Positions 10,021-21,331 are shown, numbered from the stretch's first letter. The stretch is 64,000 bases of DNA from Torreya grandis (GCA_037957365.1 JARHVA010000224.1:4127501-4191500); one strand, 5' to 3'. Numbers and translations are program-made. Notes: generated by a model from the sequence alone, not told the origin.

Positions 10021-11827
10021 AGCAACACCTGTTTTACAAGCCCCAAAATATTCTACATGTCCAACCACTTTACCTAAATCACTCGCTACACTAGGTCAGA
10101 TACAACCTAGCAGTAGTGGCAATTTTTAGAGTCAAACCCTGTCTCCTATCACACCTACACAACCCAAATTTACTTATGGTCGTGGTAGTAAAACCCTAGA
10201 ATAATTTTGTCAATCTATAATGTTAAGCATTTAGGAAATCATCATGACATTAATGTCTGCCAAAAATACTTGGTCGATCAATGGTCTAAGCCTCATTATT
10301 TTATGTACACAACTGAAGAGATAAATAAACTCCCTAGAGTTCAAGATCAGAATATGTCTGAAGCAACAATCACTACATCTGATGGATCCAAAACTATCTA
10401 TGATAATCTATAAAGATCTGGTAGATTTCCTTCAAGGCAAAACTTCATTAAATTATCTTCTAACCATAAAAGTATGGACATGTATAATCCTTCTATTACA
10501 AATGATGTCAATTAAATTACTCTGACAACTACCAGGCAGTTAAACTGAATTACTACAACCTTGAGTGAACTAAGTACTTATGTTGATGATCTAGCCTAAG
10601 GTCTTGATAAGACCAAAGCTAGTGTTGAAACCCTTTTTTCCCAACTTGACAAGACTGTTTTATAGTCTGATGAGCTTAAAGAATTAATTCAACTGTCAAG
10701 AACTGATAGTGCCCAAACGTTCGCAACCTTTCAAGGTATAGCTACTATCCATAACAATCAAGAAGAATATATTTATCTGTTGAAATAAAACAATGAAGTC
10801 ATGAATGCAATAGAAACTAATATGACAAAATGAGTCTATCCAGACCTTGTCAAAAAGTTCAACACGTCAAGGAAAGAGTCACCAATCATATTGAAATGAT
10901 TAATGCTAATTTTGTTTAGTCAATTAGGCTTTCCCTTGATAACACTAATATCTTATTTGGTTCTAACAATGTTCAACTTAGAAAAAAAATAGTTGCCATA
11001 GACAAGCTTGATCAAATAGCTATTGTCATTAGCGATTAAAAAAATAGAGCCTGCATTTTCCATTGAACAAGATAAAGCCTACCTTGAGAAAATTGAGTTT
11101 GTTGAAAAAGGCTTAGCTGAGCAATCTGAAGTCTCAAAATAAATTTCTAAAGGTCTTGCTCAGACTGAAAAATCATTTAAGATATCTCCCACTAGATCTT
11201 AAAAAACAACTTTTCTATTTTAAAGAGAGATCACCTAAAGAACTTTGGGAAGAGTCCTCCTCCAGAGATGTTAATACTATATATAAAGAACTTGAGGAAT
11301 GCAGTCTTTACCATAGAGAATGTTGTTGTTCTCAATAATAAGAATAGAAAGATCTCAATAGCTCTAAAACAATGTCAGATGTCAAGAGAATTGATTTATA
11401 TTTCTAAGGATGTTATTCAGTTCAAATCTATGAAATATAATCTAAAAGAGCAGGTTTCTAAACCTATGGAAAAGCTTGTACTTACCGAGGAATAAAATTG
11501 TTCTGAAGAAAAGAATAAAAGTTTGTTTCTGGAGCACAAAAATTTTCTTCTACTGAACAAACCCCTGAGCATATAGTTGAACAAACATGTTTTGGTGAAA
11601 TCCCTCAGAATGAATAAAATAAACAATAAGAAATTTGTGTTTATATTGTTGTAAAAGAGAATGCAACTCAATCTTTAGAAGTTAGTATGGCCCAAGTCAA
11701 GTCTGAGGATAAGAAGAGAAGATTAGATAAAGATGGCTCCTATTATACAAAAAATTGTTCTTTTGATAATCAAGTTGATGGTCATCCTATAATAGACCTT
11801 GATCAAATATGTTCTAGTTCTGATCCT
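10021..11827 (+). pseudogene. EPRV-B coiled-coil region between movement and coat proteins
   Basis: About 1.6 kb of coding-like sequence with many stops. Pieces include 10207-10413 (YNVKHLGNHHDINVCQKYLV, then HYFMYTTEEI), a helical stretch around 10560-10800 (LSTYVDDLA, then LDKTKASVETLFSQLDKT) and Lys/Glu-rich helices near 11090-11150 (EQDKAYLEKIEFVEKGLAEQ). Composition predicts long coiled coils, as in caulimovirid virion-associated proteins. I cannot assign domain borders or a start. The role is inferred from position. Confidence 0.5.
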
Positions 11828-12900
11828 TAGTCTGCCTTTGAAATGTTTCAAGCTAGATTTAATGGATAGATAAGTTATCCAGAGATAGAGAAGAAAATAA
11901 ATATTGAAGATTGTGTTTTTCTTCTAGCCACCTCATTAGTAGGAAGTGCAAAGAATTAGTGGGAGGTTTTAGAAGAACAAACTAGGAAAACATTGCTACA
12001 TAATGTCAAAGAATTTTTGTCTGCTCTTAATCTTGAGTTTTTTGGATAAATCTATTTCCTCAATACTCAAAAAATTTCTTAGCTTAGGAGAATGAGTCTT
12101 TGTGATATTTCTAGATGGGATAAGTATAAATGTGAATATATTCAGCTTGTTAGAATCACTGGTCAACCCTAGAATGCAGAACTGAAGAATCTATTTCTTA
12201 ACAGAATTCCCAAGCAATTTGTTGAATTAGCCATTTAGACTATCCCCAAGAAAAATATGAGAGAGTCAAATGGAAATCTCACTGCTATCCAGGCCAACCC
12301 TTCTTTTTTATATTTTACTCAAATTACTCAGAATGTTGATGAAGTAATCATGAATCTGTGTCTTCAGCGTCAAGCCTCAAAGTCTATCAAAGACACATAG
12401 AAGGTGATCAAGTCATATATATCTGTAAAAAAATACCTTACTCAAGTGGGAAAAGGATTGAAACTTTTAGTCTTGTTCATGCAAACCACATTTTGAAAAT
12501 AATAAAGAAAAATTCTATAAAACTAGGTTTAAGAATAAGAAGTGGAAGCATTATAAATATATTCGCAAAGATTTTAAAGATAGATACTATCTTAAGCAAA
12601 TATCTCAACTGAGAAAGAATCCAAAGTGATTTATCTATGTAAACGACCATTATGCTAATGAATGCCCTCAGCACCAGAAGTAATCTAGAAAAGTAAGAAG
12701 ATCAATCAGCTCACTCATCCTTCTGAATGGTATGTTGTCTACCTTCAGCCATCTAATGCTGATGATGAAGATGATCGGATAATTGTTTTCTTCTGAAGAA
12801 GATTTGAATCTCCTACAACTCGATTCAACTTAGGATTAATCACTATCTGACATCTCAGAGACCAGCTCTGAGTCTGAACCAGAATATTAGTACTATCATA
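11828..12900 (+). pseudogene. EPRV-B coat protein with degenerate zinc knuckle
   Basis: The capsid-like segment reads FEMFQARFNG, then EDCVFLLATSLVGSAKN followed by a stop where Trp is expected, then VKEFLSALNLEFFG (11830-12050). A helical mid part follows (12140-12240). A retroviral-type knuckle near 12635-12680 keeps YVNDHYANECP, but the first Cys pair is replaced, so the CCHC metal site is incomplete. The tail (12760-12900) is Asp/Glu/Ser-rich, typical of caulimovirid coat protein ends. Many TAG, TAA and TGA codons interrupt it. Capsid identity is supported by order and the knuckle. Confidence 0.68.
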
Positions 12901-13653
12901 CGCTCCAAGGTGGCTCCAATTTGCATCAATCCCCTGATCCACTTGTTTCTCAAATTTCTTAGGTCTAGTATCAATTGTATCAAATTCCAAATCACTTAAA
13001 ATCACTTTCAAGCTCCATATCAACAAGAATTACAAAAAAGTATACAACAAAAGAGTGGTAAGAATTATAGCATTCAGAAATAGTCAAGCAAATATGATGA
13101 ATATATCAGGCCTCCAAATCCAACAACAACAATTTAATATCAATGATTCGAGAAAAACCAGCAATAAACAAGAGACAAGAATCTTACCAAAAATATGGTC
13201 AATCAAATTACAAAGATAAAATAAGATGACCAAATGATAGTAAAATAATGCTTAGAAGAAGCATATGAACATATGGATCAAGCAATGTAGAAAATTAAAT
13301 TACAAAATTAGTTAGAATTTTAGGAAGACAAAGAATGGGAAGAAATTACAGTAGTAAAAGTAGAAAGGATAGAAGCTCTCAAGTTATCTACTCATTTAGA
13401 AGAATAAAATATGATGAGGCAAGTATCTTATAAATCTTCTATGATCATAACTGTTTATATTACTAGTACTAATCACAAGCCATATCCTCTTGACGCTTTG
13501 ATTGATATTGGTGCCAATGTTTCTCTAGCTATAAGAGCCTCACTCCCGATTCATCTATGGGAAGAAGCTGATACATATGTTAAGATTAATTCTAATGTCA
13601 ATGAGCCTATCTCTACTATTTCCCCATGTGTTAACAATATTTCCTCTTAACAT

Positions 13654-14740
13654 CACCTTCCTAGTTGTGCTTCTCCAGCCTGGTTGTGTCTCTTCTTGGC
13701 AATAACAATGCTTTTCTTGAGATCCTTGGTTATGCTTCTCCCTGTATCTATAGGCTCTTTCACTCTTCTCTGTTAGGGCATCTCCATCCTGGGCTTTTCT
13801 TTCTTCAACTTGGCACTCAGCTGCCCAGGTTGCCTCCTAGGCTTCTATTGGTCTCTGATACCAGTTGTTAAAAACTACTTCTCACTAAGATTACAAACAC
13901 ACAACTCTAATACCAATTTTTTAGCCTATCAAAAGGCTATATAAGAACATGGTATAGCATGTCACAACTCTGCAAGCTTCTACTTGCTTACTAGCTATTG
14001 CTAGGAGGCAATTAAGTGCCACTAAATACAATATAATTGCCTCAAAAAATAGAGGTCTTCACCAAACTATAGACAGATAAGAACAAAACACCTTTCAATG
14101 GAGGTGGATGCTGAGTAGGATCGCTAGTGGTAGTGGGAACTACTTTCAATGCAAGTGACTAAAGTGAAGAGACTATTCTTTGATGTCTCCACTCAGCCAA
14201 AAGTGGATGAACAGTGTCTCCACTTCAGTCACTTGCACCGAAAGCGCTTCCCACTACCACCGACCATCCTACTGAACATCCACCTCCATCGAAAGATGTT
14301 TTGTCCTTGTCTATCTATAGTCTAGTGAAGACCTCTATTTATTGAAGCAATTATATTGTGTTTAGTAGAAACTTATTTGCCTCCCAAAAAAAATAAGTAA
14401 GCAAGCAGAAGATTGCACAGTTATGACATGTTGTACCATATTCTTATATAGCCTTTGGATAGGATAACAAATTGGTATCAGAGCTTTGTGTTTGTAATCT
14501 CAGTGAGAAGTAATTTTTAACAAATGGTATATAATCCTAGCAAAAACTTGGGAGAAACTCTGAGCAACTAAATGCTAGGTTGAATAAATAAAATCTCAAG
14601 GTGGAGACAAAACTGGTAGATGAGATTGCAAGAGCCTATAGATCCAGGAAGAAGTGTAGCCAAGGAGCTCAATAAGAGCATTGTTGTTGTCAAGAAGTGA
14701 CACAGTCACATTGGAGAAGCACAACCAGGAAGGGAATGTT
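13654..14740. repeat. Head-to-head inverted repeat, arms about 530-560 bp
   Basis: The left arm 13654-14176 is the reverse complement of about 14180-14740 with moderate divergence. Shared landmarks are the LTR end (TTCTTATATAGCC), the primer site and the following internal block (CACAACCAGGAAGG against reversed CACCTTCCTAGTTGTG). The centre is near 14178. The two LTR copies are truncated by different amounts at their 5' ends, so the centre is a breakpoint rather than a perfect palindrome. Confidence 0.85.
14180..14469 (+). repeat. 5' LTR of the fold-back element, with primer site
   Basis: Matches the 3' LTR 15748-16055 from its GTCTCCAC block to the terminal TAACA, but the first 20 or so bases (TGTTGG...) are missing. 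It is followed by AATTGGTATCAGAGC, the initiator-Met primer site (14473-14484). Confidence 0.85.
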
Positions 14741-14859
14741 GAGAGGATCATAGATATTATAAGAAGAATCAAGAAGAGTGGAAAGGGTGCCACCTACAAA
14801 TGAATATTTGAAGATATGGCCCCACAATTTTGAAGTACGGCTATGGGTGTGCTTAGGCC

Positions 14860-15255
14860 CTAGAAAGTTGGTGTTGATTTGTTAGTGTCAGATGAAAAGG
14901 AGATCATGGAAGGTGAAGAAGCTTGTTGTGCAATCGTCTCCATAGTTGAAATAAAATATGACAGCCCAATCAACAAAATGATTGGTGAAGCACTGCCATA
15001 CAGCCAAAAAATAAGACAAAACTTTGTAGACTTCACAACAGGGGCAATATTGGGTAAATTAGCATCCTTAGATTGAAGTTGGGTGTGGACACTGCAATAG
15101 TTGTCAAATGATGAATATCTATTCATCAAATAAGAGAAGAGAATAGATTGTTGTAGCGGAGTGGAATGAGATTGAAGTCTCCTGACCCTGTGAAGTCTTT
15201 TGGCACCAGACAGAGATGGAGTTGTGTTAATTCTACTCAAACCAACAAAGCTCAT
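14860..15255 (-). other. Antisense 131-codon open frame inside the fold-back element
   Basis: The longest frame in the internal region runs opposite to the element. It starts MSFVGLSRINTTPSLSG, is Ser/Leu-rich and includes a hydrophobic stretch (FWLYGSASPIILLIGLSYF). I recognise no family. The plus strand of the same bases also has a 65-codon frame (14879-15076). It could be a captured host fragment, as in some non-autonomous LTR elements, or a chance frame. A (GA)11-type microsatellite lies at about 15482-15503, within otherwise featureless sequence 15256-15735. Confidence 0.25.
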
Positions 15256-15747
15256 AATACCATTTAAGTTAGGTCATGACTTAAAATAAAGAGAAACAAC
15301 TTTAGCCTACATGCAATCATTCGTGTTGTCTCTCAGCTTTTGTAGAAGTATCTACATGTCGATTTTGACTTAATCCGAAGGGGGAGATCTTGTTTGAAGT
15401 GTGTCAGCTGTAGTTTGAGCTTTGTAAACATTAGAGAAAGAGCCAAGTTAGCTCAACAGAGCATGTGTTGAAGCCATTATTTAGAGAGAGAGAGAGAGAG
15501 AGTCATAGCTCATAGTCAGCCAGAGAGAGAGTCATAGCTCACATTTAGCTTGATCATGGGAGTGCTAAAGCCAGGAAGAAGTAAAAATTGGTCATGATCG
15601 AACCAAATAAAAGAGGTCAAGCCATCAACTAGCACCAATATTTTGATCATCTCAACAATGCCATAACATAGGTGCCTAAAACCAAAATCAACGCCCTAGT
15701 GCATAAGTGGAAGTTTGAAGTTTTTAATGGATGAAATTAAGGGGGAG

Positions 15748-16055
15748 TGTTGGAATATAATTTCATCCATGTCTCCACCAAACCGAAAGTGGATGAATAG
15801 TCTATCCACTTTAGTCATTTGCACTGAAAGTGCTTCCCACTACCACTGTCTATTCTACTTAGCATCCACCTCCACCGAAAAATGTTTTGTCCTTGTTTAT
15901 CTATAGTCTAGTGAAGACCTCTATTTATTGAGGAAATTGTATTGTGTTTAGTAGACACTTAGTTGCCTCCCAACAATAGCTGGTAATCAAACAGAAATTT
16001 GTGAAGTTGTGACATGCTATAGCATGTTCTTATATATCCTTTTGACAGACTAACA
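15748..16055 (+). repeat. 3' LTR of the fold-back element
   Basis: It starts TGTTGGAATATAATTTC after the purine tract ATTAAGGGGGAG (15736-15747) and ends GACAGACTAACA, giving TGTTG...TAACA ends and a length of 308 bp. EPRV-B protease sequence follows directly. Confidence 0.9.
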
Positions 16056-16215
16056 AACATAGCCATGCAATTTGGTATTTGTAGTGTGCCTATAAGAATC
16101 TATCATTTTGAAAGCCTTAGAACTGATATGTTGCTAGGAACTAATTTCCTAAGCCACCATTTACCCTACATTATCTTAAGAGATTCAATAATTGTTTCTA
16201 AATAGTCTATGCCTC

Positions 16216-17700
16216 TACAAAACAAAGACATGATAATAACTATTCAATGATTTATTACTAAGGAGATAAGTTCAAATTAGTAAGAACAATTGGAGACTAT
16301 ATCAAAAGACAAGGAGTTATAAATACCATATCTGCAAAATTGAATACCTTGTGTTCTTATGATCCAAAGAAGTTTTGTAATATATGTAAATACTTTTTTG
16401 ATCTTCCCTTGAAACCAAGAATTGATCATGCTAGAGGATACAAGTCCTCTAATCTTCCATTCACTCTTGAAAAAGTTGAAGTTGCCAAGAAAGAAATAAA
16501 ATAACTAATTGATAAAGATTTCATCCAACCATCACATTTAGAATGGGTATGTCTTGCTTTCTATGTCAACAATCATAGTGAACAAGTTCATGGAAAGAAG
16601 CACCTAGTCATAAACTACATCAAGTTGAATCAAGCCCTCATTCTAGTAAGACATCATATTCCTGATAAGAATATGATAATTCAAAAGATTGATGGTAAAC
16701 GTGTTTTCTCCAAGCTCAACTTGAATTCAGGATTTTGACAATTAGCTATTACTAAAAAGGATTGGTATAAGAAAACCTTCATCATTCCAATTCTAGATCA
16801 ACACTATGAATGGAAAGTAATGTCTTTCAACCTCAATAATTCCTAAAGATTTGAATGATGGAAGAGAATGGACAATGTCTTCGGTAAGCATGAATGATTT
16901 ATTATTTATGTTGATGATATTATTGTATGTTCAAAAGATTTGAATCAAGATATAAACATCTTGAATTGTTTTACAAAATTCCTCATGAAGAATGATTAGT
17001 CCTTTATAAGAGGGAAATGTCCATCTACAAAATTGAGATTGGGTTCTCAAGACTCTATATATCTAAAGAACAAGTTAAGTTGCAACCTCATGTATTGAAA
17101 TGTTTTGAAGAATTCCCTGATCATATTACTAATATGACTCAACTTAAGAGATTCCTTCGTTATTTGAACTATTTCTCTATGTTCTACAAGAATCAAACTG
17201 AAGATAAAAAGCTCCTCTATCAAAGGCTGAAGAAGAAAGTTCCCCTATGGACTAAAGAAATGAGTAAAGTAGTCAGAAGAATAAAAGAGAAGGTAAATTT
17301 TCTACTTGCTCTACAATTACCTACTGATGGATTTATTATCCTATAAATTGATGGTTCTGAAGAATCTGTTAGAAAGGAAGTATGGAGAATAACGGTCTTG
17401 TGCATACTACTTGGGAGTTTCGAATGAAGCACATAAGAGATATCCTTCAAAAAAGAAATAAATTAATGTTGTTATGATTGATTTTGATAGAGCTAAAGTC
17501 TTTCTTCAGCCAAAAAGATTTCTTCTAAGAACTGATTTAAAATAGTTTGATGCTAATCTGAAGAAGGATCATAATGTAAATATTGGTTGGCAATTAGTCA
17601 CAAGATGGAGAATGTTATTTGATGAGTTTGAATTTGATGTAGAGCATATTGAAGGGAAAAATAAGTCTGTTGATATGCTCTCTAGAGAATGTGCTAGATA
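16216..17700 (+). pseudogene. EPRV-B reverse transcriptase and RNase H
   Basis: RT begins near 16390 (FFDLPLKPRIDHARGYKSS), continues with LIDKDFIQPSHLEWVCLAFY (16505-16565) and reaches the catalytic IYVDDIIVCSKDL block with YVDD at 16907-16918. The thumb (LKRFLRYLNYFSMFY, about 17140-17190) leads into RNase H, which ends in FDVEHIEGKNKSVDMLSREC (17634-17693), the classic terminal block. These would copy pregenomic RNA into DNA and remove the RNA strand. Stops lie within the fingers (16737, 16844) and frameshifts near 16990. Residues differ strongly from EPRV-A RT, so these are separate viral lineages. Confidence 0.9.
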
Positions 17701-18844
17701 TTTTGAGAAACATAGTCTATACTGCAATAATCTTACTGATAATTTTTTTTGAAGCCTCTGTCATTGTAAAATTGTTTGTTAAGATTCATCTCCTTTGAAG
17801 TTATCTATGGTCATATCCTTTCTCATTATTTTTGTCTCCTCATAATAGTCTTAAGTTTGATAGTGTTCCTCTATAGATTGAAAAGGGAAAAGCTTATTTC
17901 AAGTCTTATAAGTTCTTTGATCCCTTTCATTTCAATCAAATTTTAGAAGCCTATTCTGAGTGTTAGGTCCTCACTGTGTATATTCCATTTGGTTAAATCT
18001 TTGATGATTTTAAAACCCTAATCATAGATATGATGCCAAAAACTCCATTAGGAAAGTCATGCATAAAAGTCTCCCTGATTCAAGAAGTTATTTTTCAGGT
18101 ATTCTCTTTTATTTGAAGAAGAAGATCATTCAGATTGTTTGTATTTGCTCATATATATGTTAGAAACTAAACCCACGTTCTTCAAACCAATTTGGAGTAT
18201 AGCATTAAATAACAAATAATACATCCTCAGGTTAAAATATTTCCGTGGAAGGATCATTTTGGTTTATATCACACCTACACATATAATTAATCTATAACCA
18301 ATCATGCTTACAGGTTCAAATATCAAGAAGGAAAAGAATATTTTCTTTAATTCCTTATGTTCCCAGGTTTGGTGATTGAACAATTACAACAAACATGTCA
18401 GTCAATTGTAAGAAGCTCTTTACAAGATTGAAGATCTAGAAAACTGTTCTATGCTAGAAGATGGCGACAATGAAAGCTACCCTACCTATTCTCTCATATG
18501 AGATTATTAGCTCCATGGTGAGATCAGTTATGGTGAAGCCAATTGTGATGATCTTAAATCATCTAGACCATAGACAAGTTAATTGGAAGTGCAATGGGCC
18601 CATTCCCACTTAAAGCATGTACCATTACAATTATTGATTAATGTCGTAGTAAAAAAATACAAAATCAAACAGCAGTGAGTTTTACCACTTTACTGACAAT
18701 CTTTTTTCCATTGTTGAGTCTTTGAATAGTAAATTAGCGTTCATTCCGTCTTTCAAGAATATTTAATACTCCAGAATATTGTAGATCCATAGATGCAGCT
18801 TTGGATAATCTTGTATATTGAATAGCTAATCTTTCTTGGATAAT
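17701..18844 (+). other. EPRV-B post-RNase H sequence, then unassigned DNA
   Basis: From 17701 to about 18400 one or another plus frame stays coding-like (for example KGKAYFKSYKFFDPFHFNQI near 17890-17945, then MMPKTPLGKSCIKVSLIQEV near 18030-18090). This may be the C-terminal extension of the viral polyprotein or the next ORF. I recognise no motif. From about 18400 to 18844 I see no convincing feature. Confidence 0.4.
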
Positions 18845-19372
18845 CTATTCTTGAATTAAAACATTTAATTCATTAAACTTGACAACATAATAACTCATGC
18901 AAGCTATACAACTCATCCCGTCTGACCCTGTTTCAGATAAATTTGCTAATGGATAGCCAATAGTCAAATACAATGCCAATGCCACCAATAAGCAATCACT
19001 TATTAGATCCCATTGTATGCATCGCAATATTCCTTTTTCTGGTCCTAAATATACTGTCAACAGTTTTGCTTCTTCATCTTCCAAACCCTTAACACTAGAA
19101 TTTCTATAAAAAATTGTTAAATGCCCAAGCTTTACAGATTTCTTAGCGGGAAGAATATCTAAGGAACATATTTTAAAAGAATCTGTAGATCTTAGGAAAA
19201 CCACGAGGAAAACATTTCTCATGATTTTAATTTTGAAGAGTTTGGGATGATAAAGGAAAATTGATAGGATTCCTAGGGTAAATAAAAAAAGAAAGAATTG
19301 AATCAAAGGAAACGCTAAGCTGTGATGATGTAGAATTTGAACACTACATCCCAGGAAGATGGCCCGGCACAA
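18845..19372 (-). CDS. Unassigned 175-codon open frame
   Basis: One of the longest uninterrupted frames in the window outside copia pol, antisense to both flanking viruses. It starts MCRAIFLGCSVQ with a hydrophobic segment (about residues 20-45). It continues with KKSVKLGHLTIFYRNSSVKG, then EDEEAKLLTVYLGPEKGI, and ends CMSYYVVKFNELNVLIQE. Coding-like residues continue past its stop to about 18700 with a helical, charged tail. A beta-rich core plus helical tail could fit a viral movement protein in inverted orientation. I do not see the diagnostic Asp motif, so this stays open. EPRV-A coding sequence starts right at its 5' edge on the other strand. Confidence 0.35.
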   Translation of the reverse strand: MCRAIFLGCSVQILHHHSLAFPLIQFFLFLFTLGILSIFLYHPKLFKIKIMRNVFLVVFLRSTDSFKICSLDILPAKKSVKLGHLTIFYRNSSVKGLEDEEAKLLTVYLGPEKGILRCIQWDLISDCLLVALALYLTIGYPLANLSETGSDGMSCIACMSYYVVKFNELNVLIQE

Positions 19373-20110
19373 GTCATTCAGTTTATGACATGGATAATTC
19401 TCAGTGGGGAAGGTATGAAGCCAAACTTCATACTAAAATTGGGAACCGACAGAAGCCCAACACTAGTCAGTGTAACTGAGCGGCACAGTGGATGATCACT
19501 GCTCAAGACAATGCTGATGACTTAGCCATTGATGTAATGGATACCAAAAGTCTGCTCCAAGACAGTATGAGAATCTTGGAAGATATGGAAAAGGAAGAAA
19601 AAGAATTCAGGAAAAAGTCCAAAAAACTCCTTACTGACTCTGTTAAACATGGAAAACGGTCTATCAAGATACTTGACACTATTGTGAATTCTCACACTTC
19701 TCTCCATAATAAACATGCTAAACATGGAGCTAAACTAGACAGTGTTGCCAAGTCTAGTTAACAAATAATTATTACTGTTGAGAAAATTCAATAAATTGTT
19801 GAAAGCTTAGAGCAAGTTGTGTCTAACATCGAAGATAAGGTGGTGCATGTAGGTCAGAACCACAAAATTCTTAATTCTGACTTGATTATCCACTCTACAT
19901 TTACTAAGTATAGCTTAACAAATATTATTTTCTCTAGTCAGAAAATAGATAAGAAACTAAAGGTGGTAGTTGCAAAAGAAGATGTTTCTGTACCTTCAAC
20001 TCTTTTTGACTCCAGTAGCAAATATAAAGAATTCTCTGACATCGGCCCAATCAGAAATTTTATATTGAAGAATCAGCCCCAACGGTTAATGTCGGGTAGT
20101 TAATTGAAGA
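19371..20110 (+). pseudogene. EPRV-A coiled-coil (virion-associated-like) protein
   Basis: The frame opens with DMDNSQWGRYEAKLHTKIG, matching EPRV-C FEWGRYESKIHTNIG. It continues (19492-19761) with VMDTKSLLQDSMRILEDMEK and Lys-rich helices that predict a coiled coil. After a TAA at 19759 it resumes with KIDKKLKVVVAKEDV in 19819-20103. Stops at 19480 (TGA) and 19759 are compatible with single transitions. Sequence 20110-20336 is a Glu/Ser-rich linker with stops that matches the acidic tail of the EPRV-C protein (IDWLEKVQQ against INWLEKVKR). Confidence 0.68.
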
Positions 20111-20471
20111 TTTTGATTTACTCAAAATAAATGTTGTCCTGATTAATAATACTGATTCTGAAGATTCTGGCATTGATTGGTTAGAAAAAGTTCAGCAGGA
20201 TCAAAATCTTCAAAAGATCAATAGTATAAAACAAGTTGCTCGCTCTGGATGAAGCTAGAGAATCTCCTTTTAGGAGTGCTGAAATGTCCATAGATTCATC
20301 CTCATTCACTACATTGGTGAGCATGAAGACTAGGGGATGGGCGTGTATGAAAACTCAGTTGTCAGTGCTATACATAGAAGAATAGAAAGCTTAACTCTTG
20401 ATCCAGTTGCAACCATGGAGGAAGACTCGAAGCCAATTGATCCAAATAAACATGAAGATTTTGAGGATTTG

Positions 20472-20969
20472 TGTTGGTGGATGTGGACCTACAGCTCGGC
20501 TCCATTTAATCTCTCCTGCCACGTCACTTCCAACTCAGCCAATCTTCTACGATTTGCATTAAAACTCCTTTAATTCCTTGCAGCTGTTCACATGCTAATA
20601 TGCTTAGATCATCTGATACATTAAATGTTTTCTCTCTCTCTATTTCGAGCTGCTTCGAGAGTCTTCCAGCAAAGGCATCCAAATGCTCTATTTTTAATAT
20701 ATCTGTCATTTTTTGAGTTACTCTGTTTTTGAGAGAGAGATAAAAATATATGAAAGAGAGCAACGAAGCTATGTGAATATTGATGCAAAACAGTTGTTAA
20801 GACTGCAACGTTTTTGGCATAGTTTTGAATGTATGCAGCTGGTTGATTTATCTCAGTAGAGATTTTAATATAAAATTTTATATTTCTGTGTTTGTCTTTT
20901 CTCTTTTTCTGCCCACGAAAGTATCATTATGTTTCATATAGTCTGAATAATTGAATTTTATCTCCTAAA
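20472..20969 (+). repeat. 5' LTR of copia-F, with primer site
   Basis: It runs from TGTTGGTGGATGTGGACC to TTATCTCCTAAA (the 3' LTR keeps CTCCTACA) and is followed by AATTGGTATCAGAAC, the Met primer site. It contains a purine-rich block TTTGAGAGAGAGAT around 20729-20742. Confidence 0.93.
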
Positions 20970-21331
20970 AATTGGTATCAGAACGATAGAAATATCCTGG
21001 TTAGTGCAAGAACCACCCAAAGACAAAAGGGAATTGTTTCAAACAAGAAGAAAGTTCACAGGTTTTAGGCCAAAGAATAAGCGTTGAAGTGAAGAGACCA
21101 AGTCAAAAGGGAGAGCAACTCAGCGAAGTAAGTGGGTGAATTAAAAAATTGCCTTCAACGTAGAAGTGCCAACCATTAGTAAAAATAAAAGGAAAAGAGT
21201 AGTAGCTGTCCGTATCATCCAGTATAAGTTGTTCATATAAAAAAATAGAGCTGAAACAGAGAATTAAAAAGGGGGAAGGAGAAACTCTAATAGTAGAAAG
21301 CAAATAGAAGGAGTTCAGTTTTATAGAAGCC

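Larger units (their letters stand above)
13654..16055 (+). mobile_element. Fold-back, non-autonomous copia-like LTR element
   Basis: The 2,402-bp insert has an unusual order: inverted internal sequence plus inverted LTR (13654 to about 14176), then a plus-strand LTR truncated by about 20 bp (about 14180-14469), primer site, 1.25-kb internal region, polypurine tract (15736-15747) and 3' LTR (15748-16055). No gag or pol residues are recognisable, so it depends on other elements. The viral protease resumes right after it. AACAT occurs at 13649-13653 and again at 16056-16060, a plausible 5-bp target duplication although the left end is not an LTR terminus. Confidence 0.85.
13411..16215 (+). pseudogene. 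EPRV-B aspartic protease, split by a 2.4-kb insertion
   Basis: The first half (13411-13648) carries YPLDALIDIGANVSL. The active-site D-T/S-G motif is altered to DIG (ACT to ATT, a C-to-T change). After the insertion at 13654-16055 the second half continues at about 16061 with MQFGICSVPIRIYHF and the flap-end block DMLLGTNFL (16118-16150). EPRV-D keeps an intact DTGAN at 60469-60483 in the same context (DCLIDTGANMS against DALIDIGANVS). The enzyme would process the viral polyprotein. The altered catalytic residue, an internal stop and the insertion make it dead. Confidence 0.82.
8871..18660 (+). mobile_element. Endogenous pararetrovirus EPRV-B (plus strand, split by a fold-back LTR element)
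   Basis: A near-complete but heavily decayed caulimovirid gene order reads left to right: movement protein (9117-10020), coiled-coil region (10207-11670), coat protein with Cys-His knuckle (11828-12900), aspartic protease (13411-13648 and 16061-16215), RT with YVDD (16907-16918) and RNase H (to about 17700). There are no LTRs or integrase. The residues differ throughout from EPRV-A and EPRV-D. Bases 8871-9116 hold leader-like sequence with no clear frame and no recognisable primer site. The right limit, where post-RNase H sequence fades, is approximate. Confidence 0.88.

Noticed and set aside
13665..13871. Plus-strand frame in the left arm of the fold-back element
   Set aside because: It is the reverse of element internal sequence. 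The inverted arm has a matching minus-strand frame (14793-14596), so it only reflects the duplication.
18845..19372. Calling this frame a 30K movement protein
   Set aside because: A beta-rich core followed by a helical tail is suggestive, but the conserved Asp motif seen in EPRV-B, C and D is not visible.
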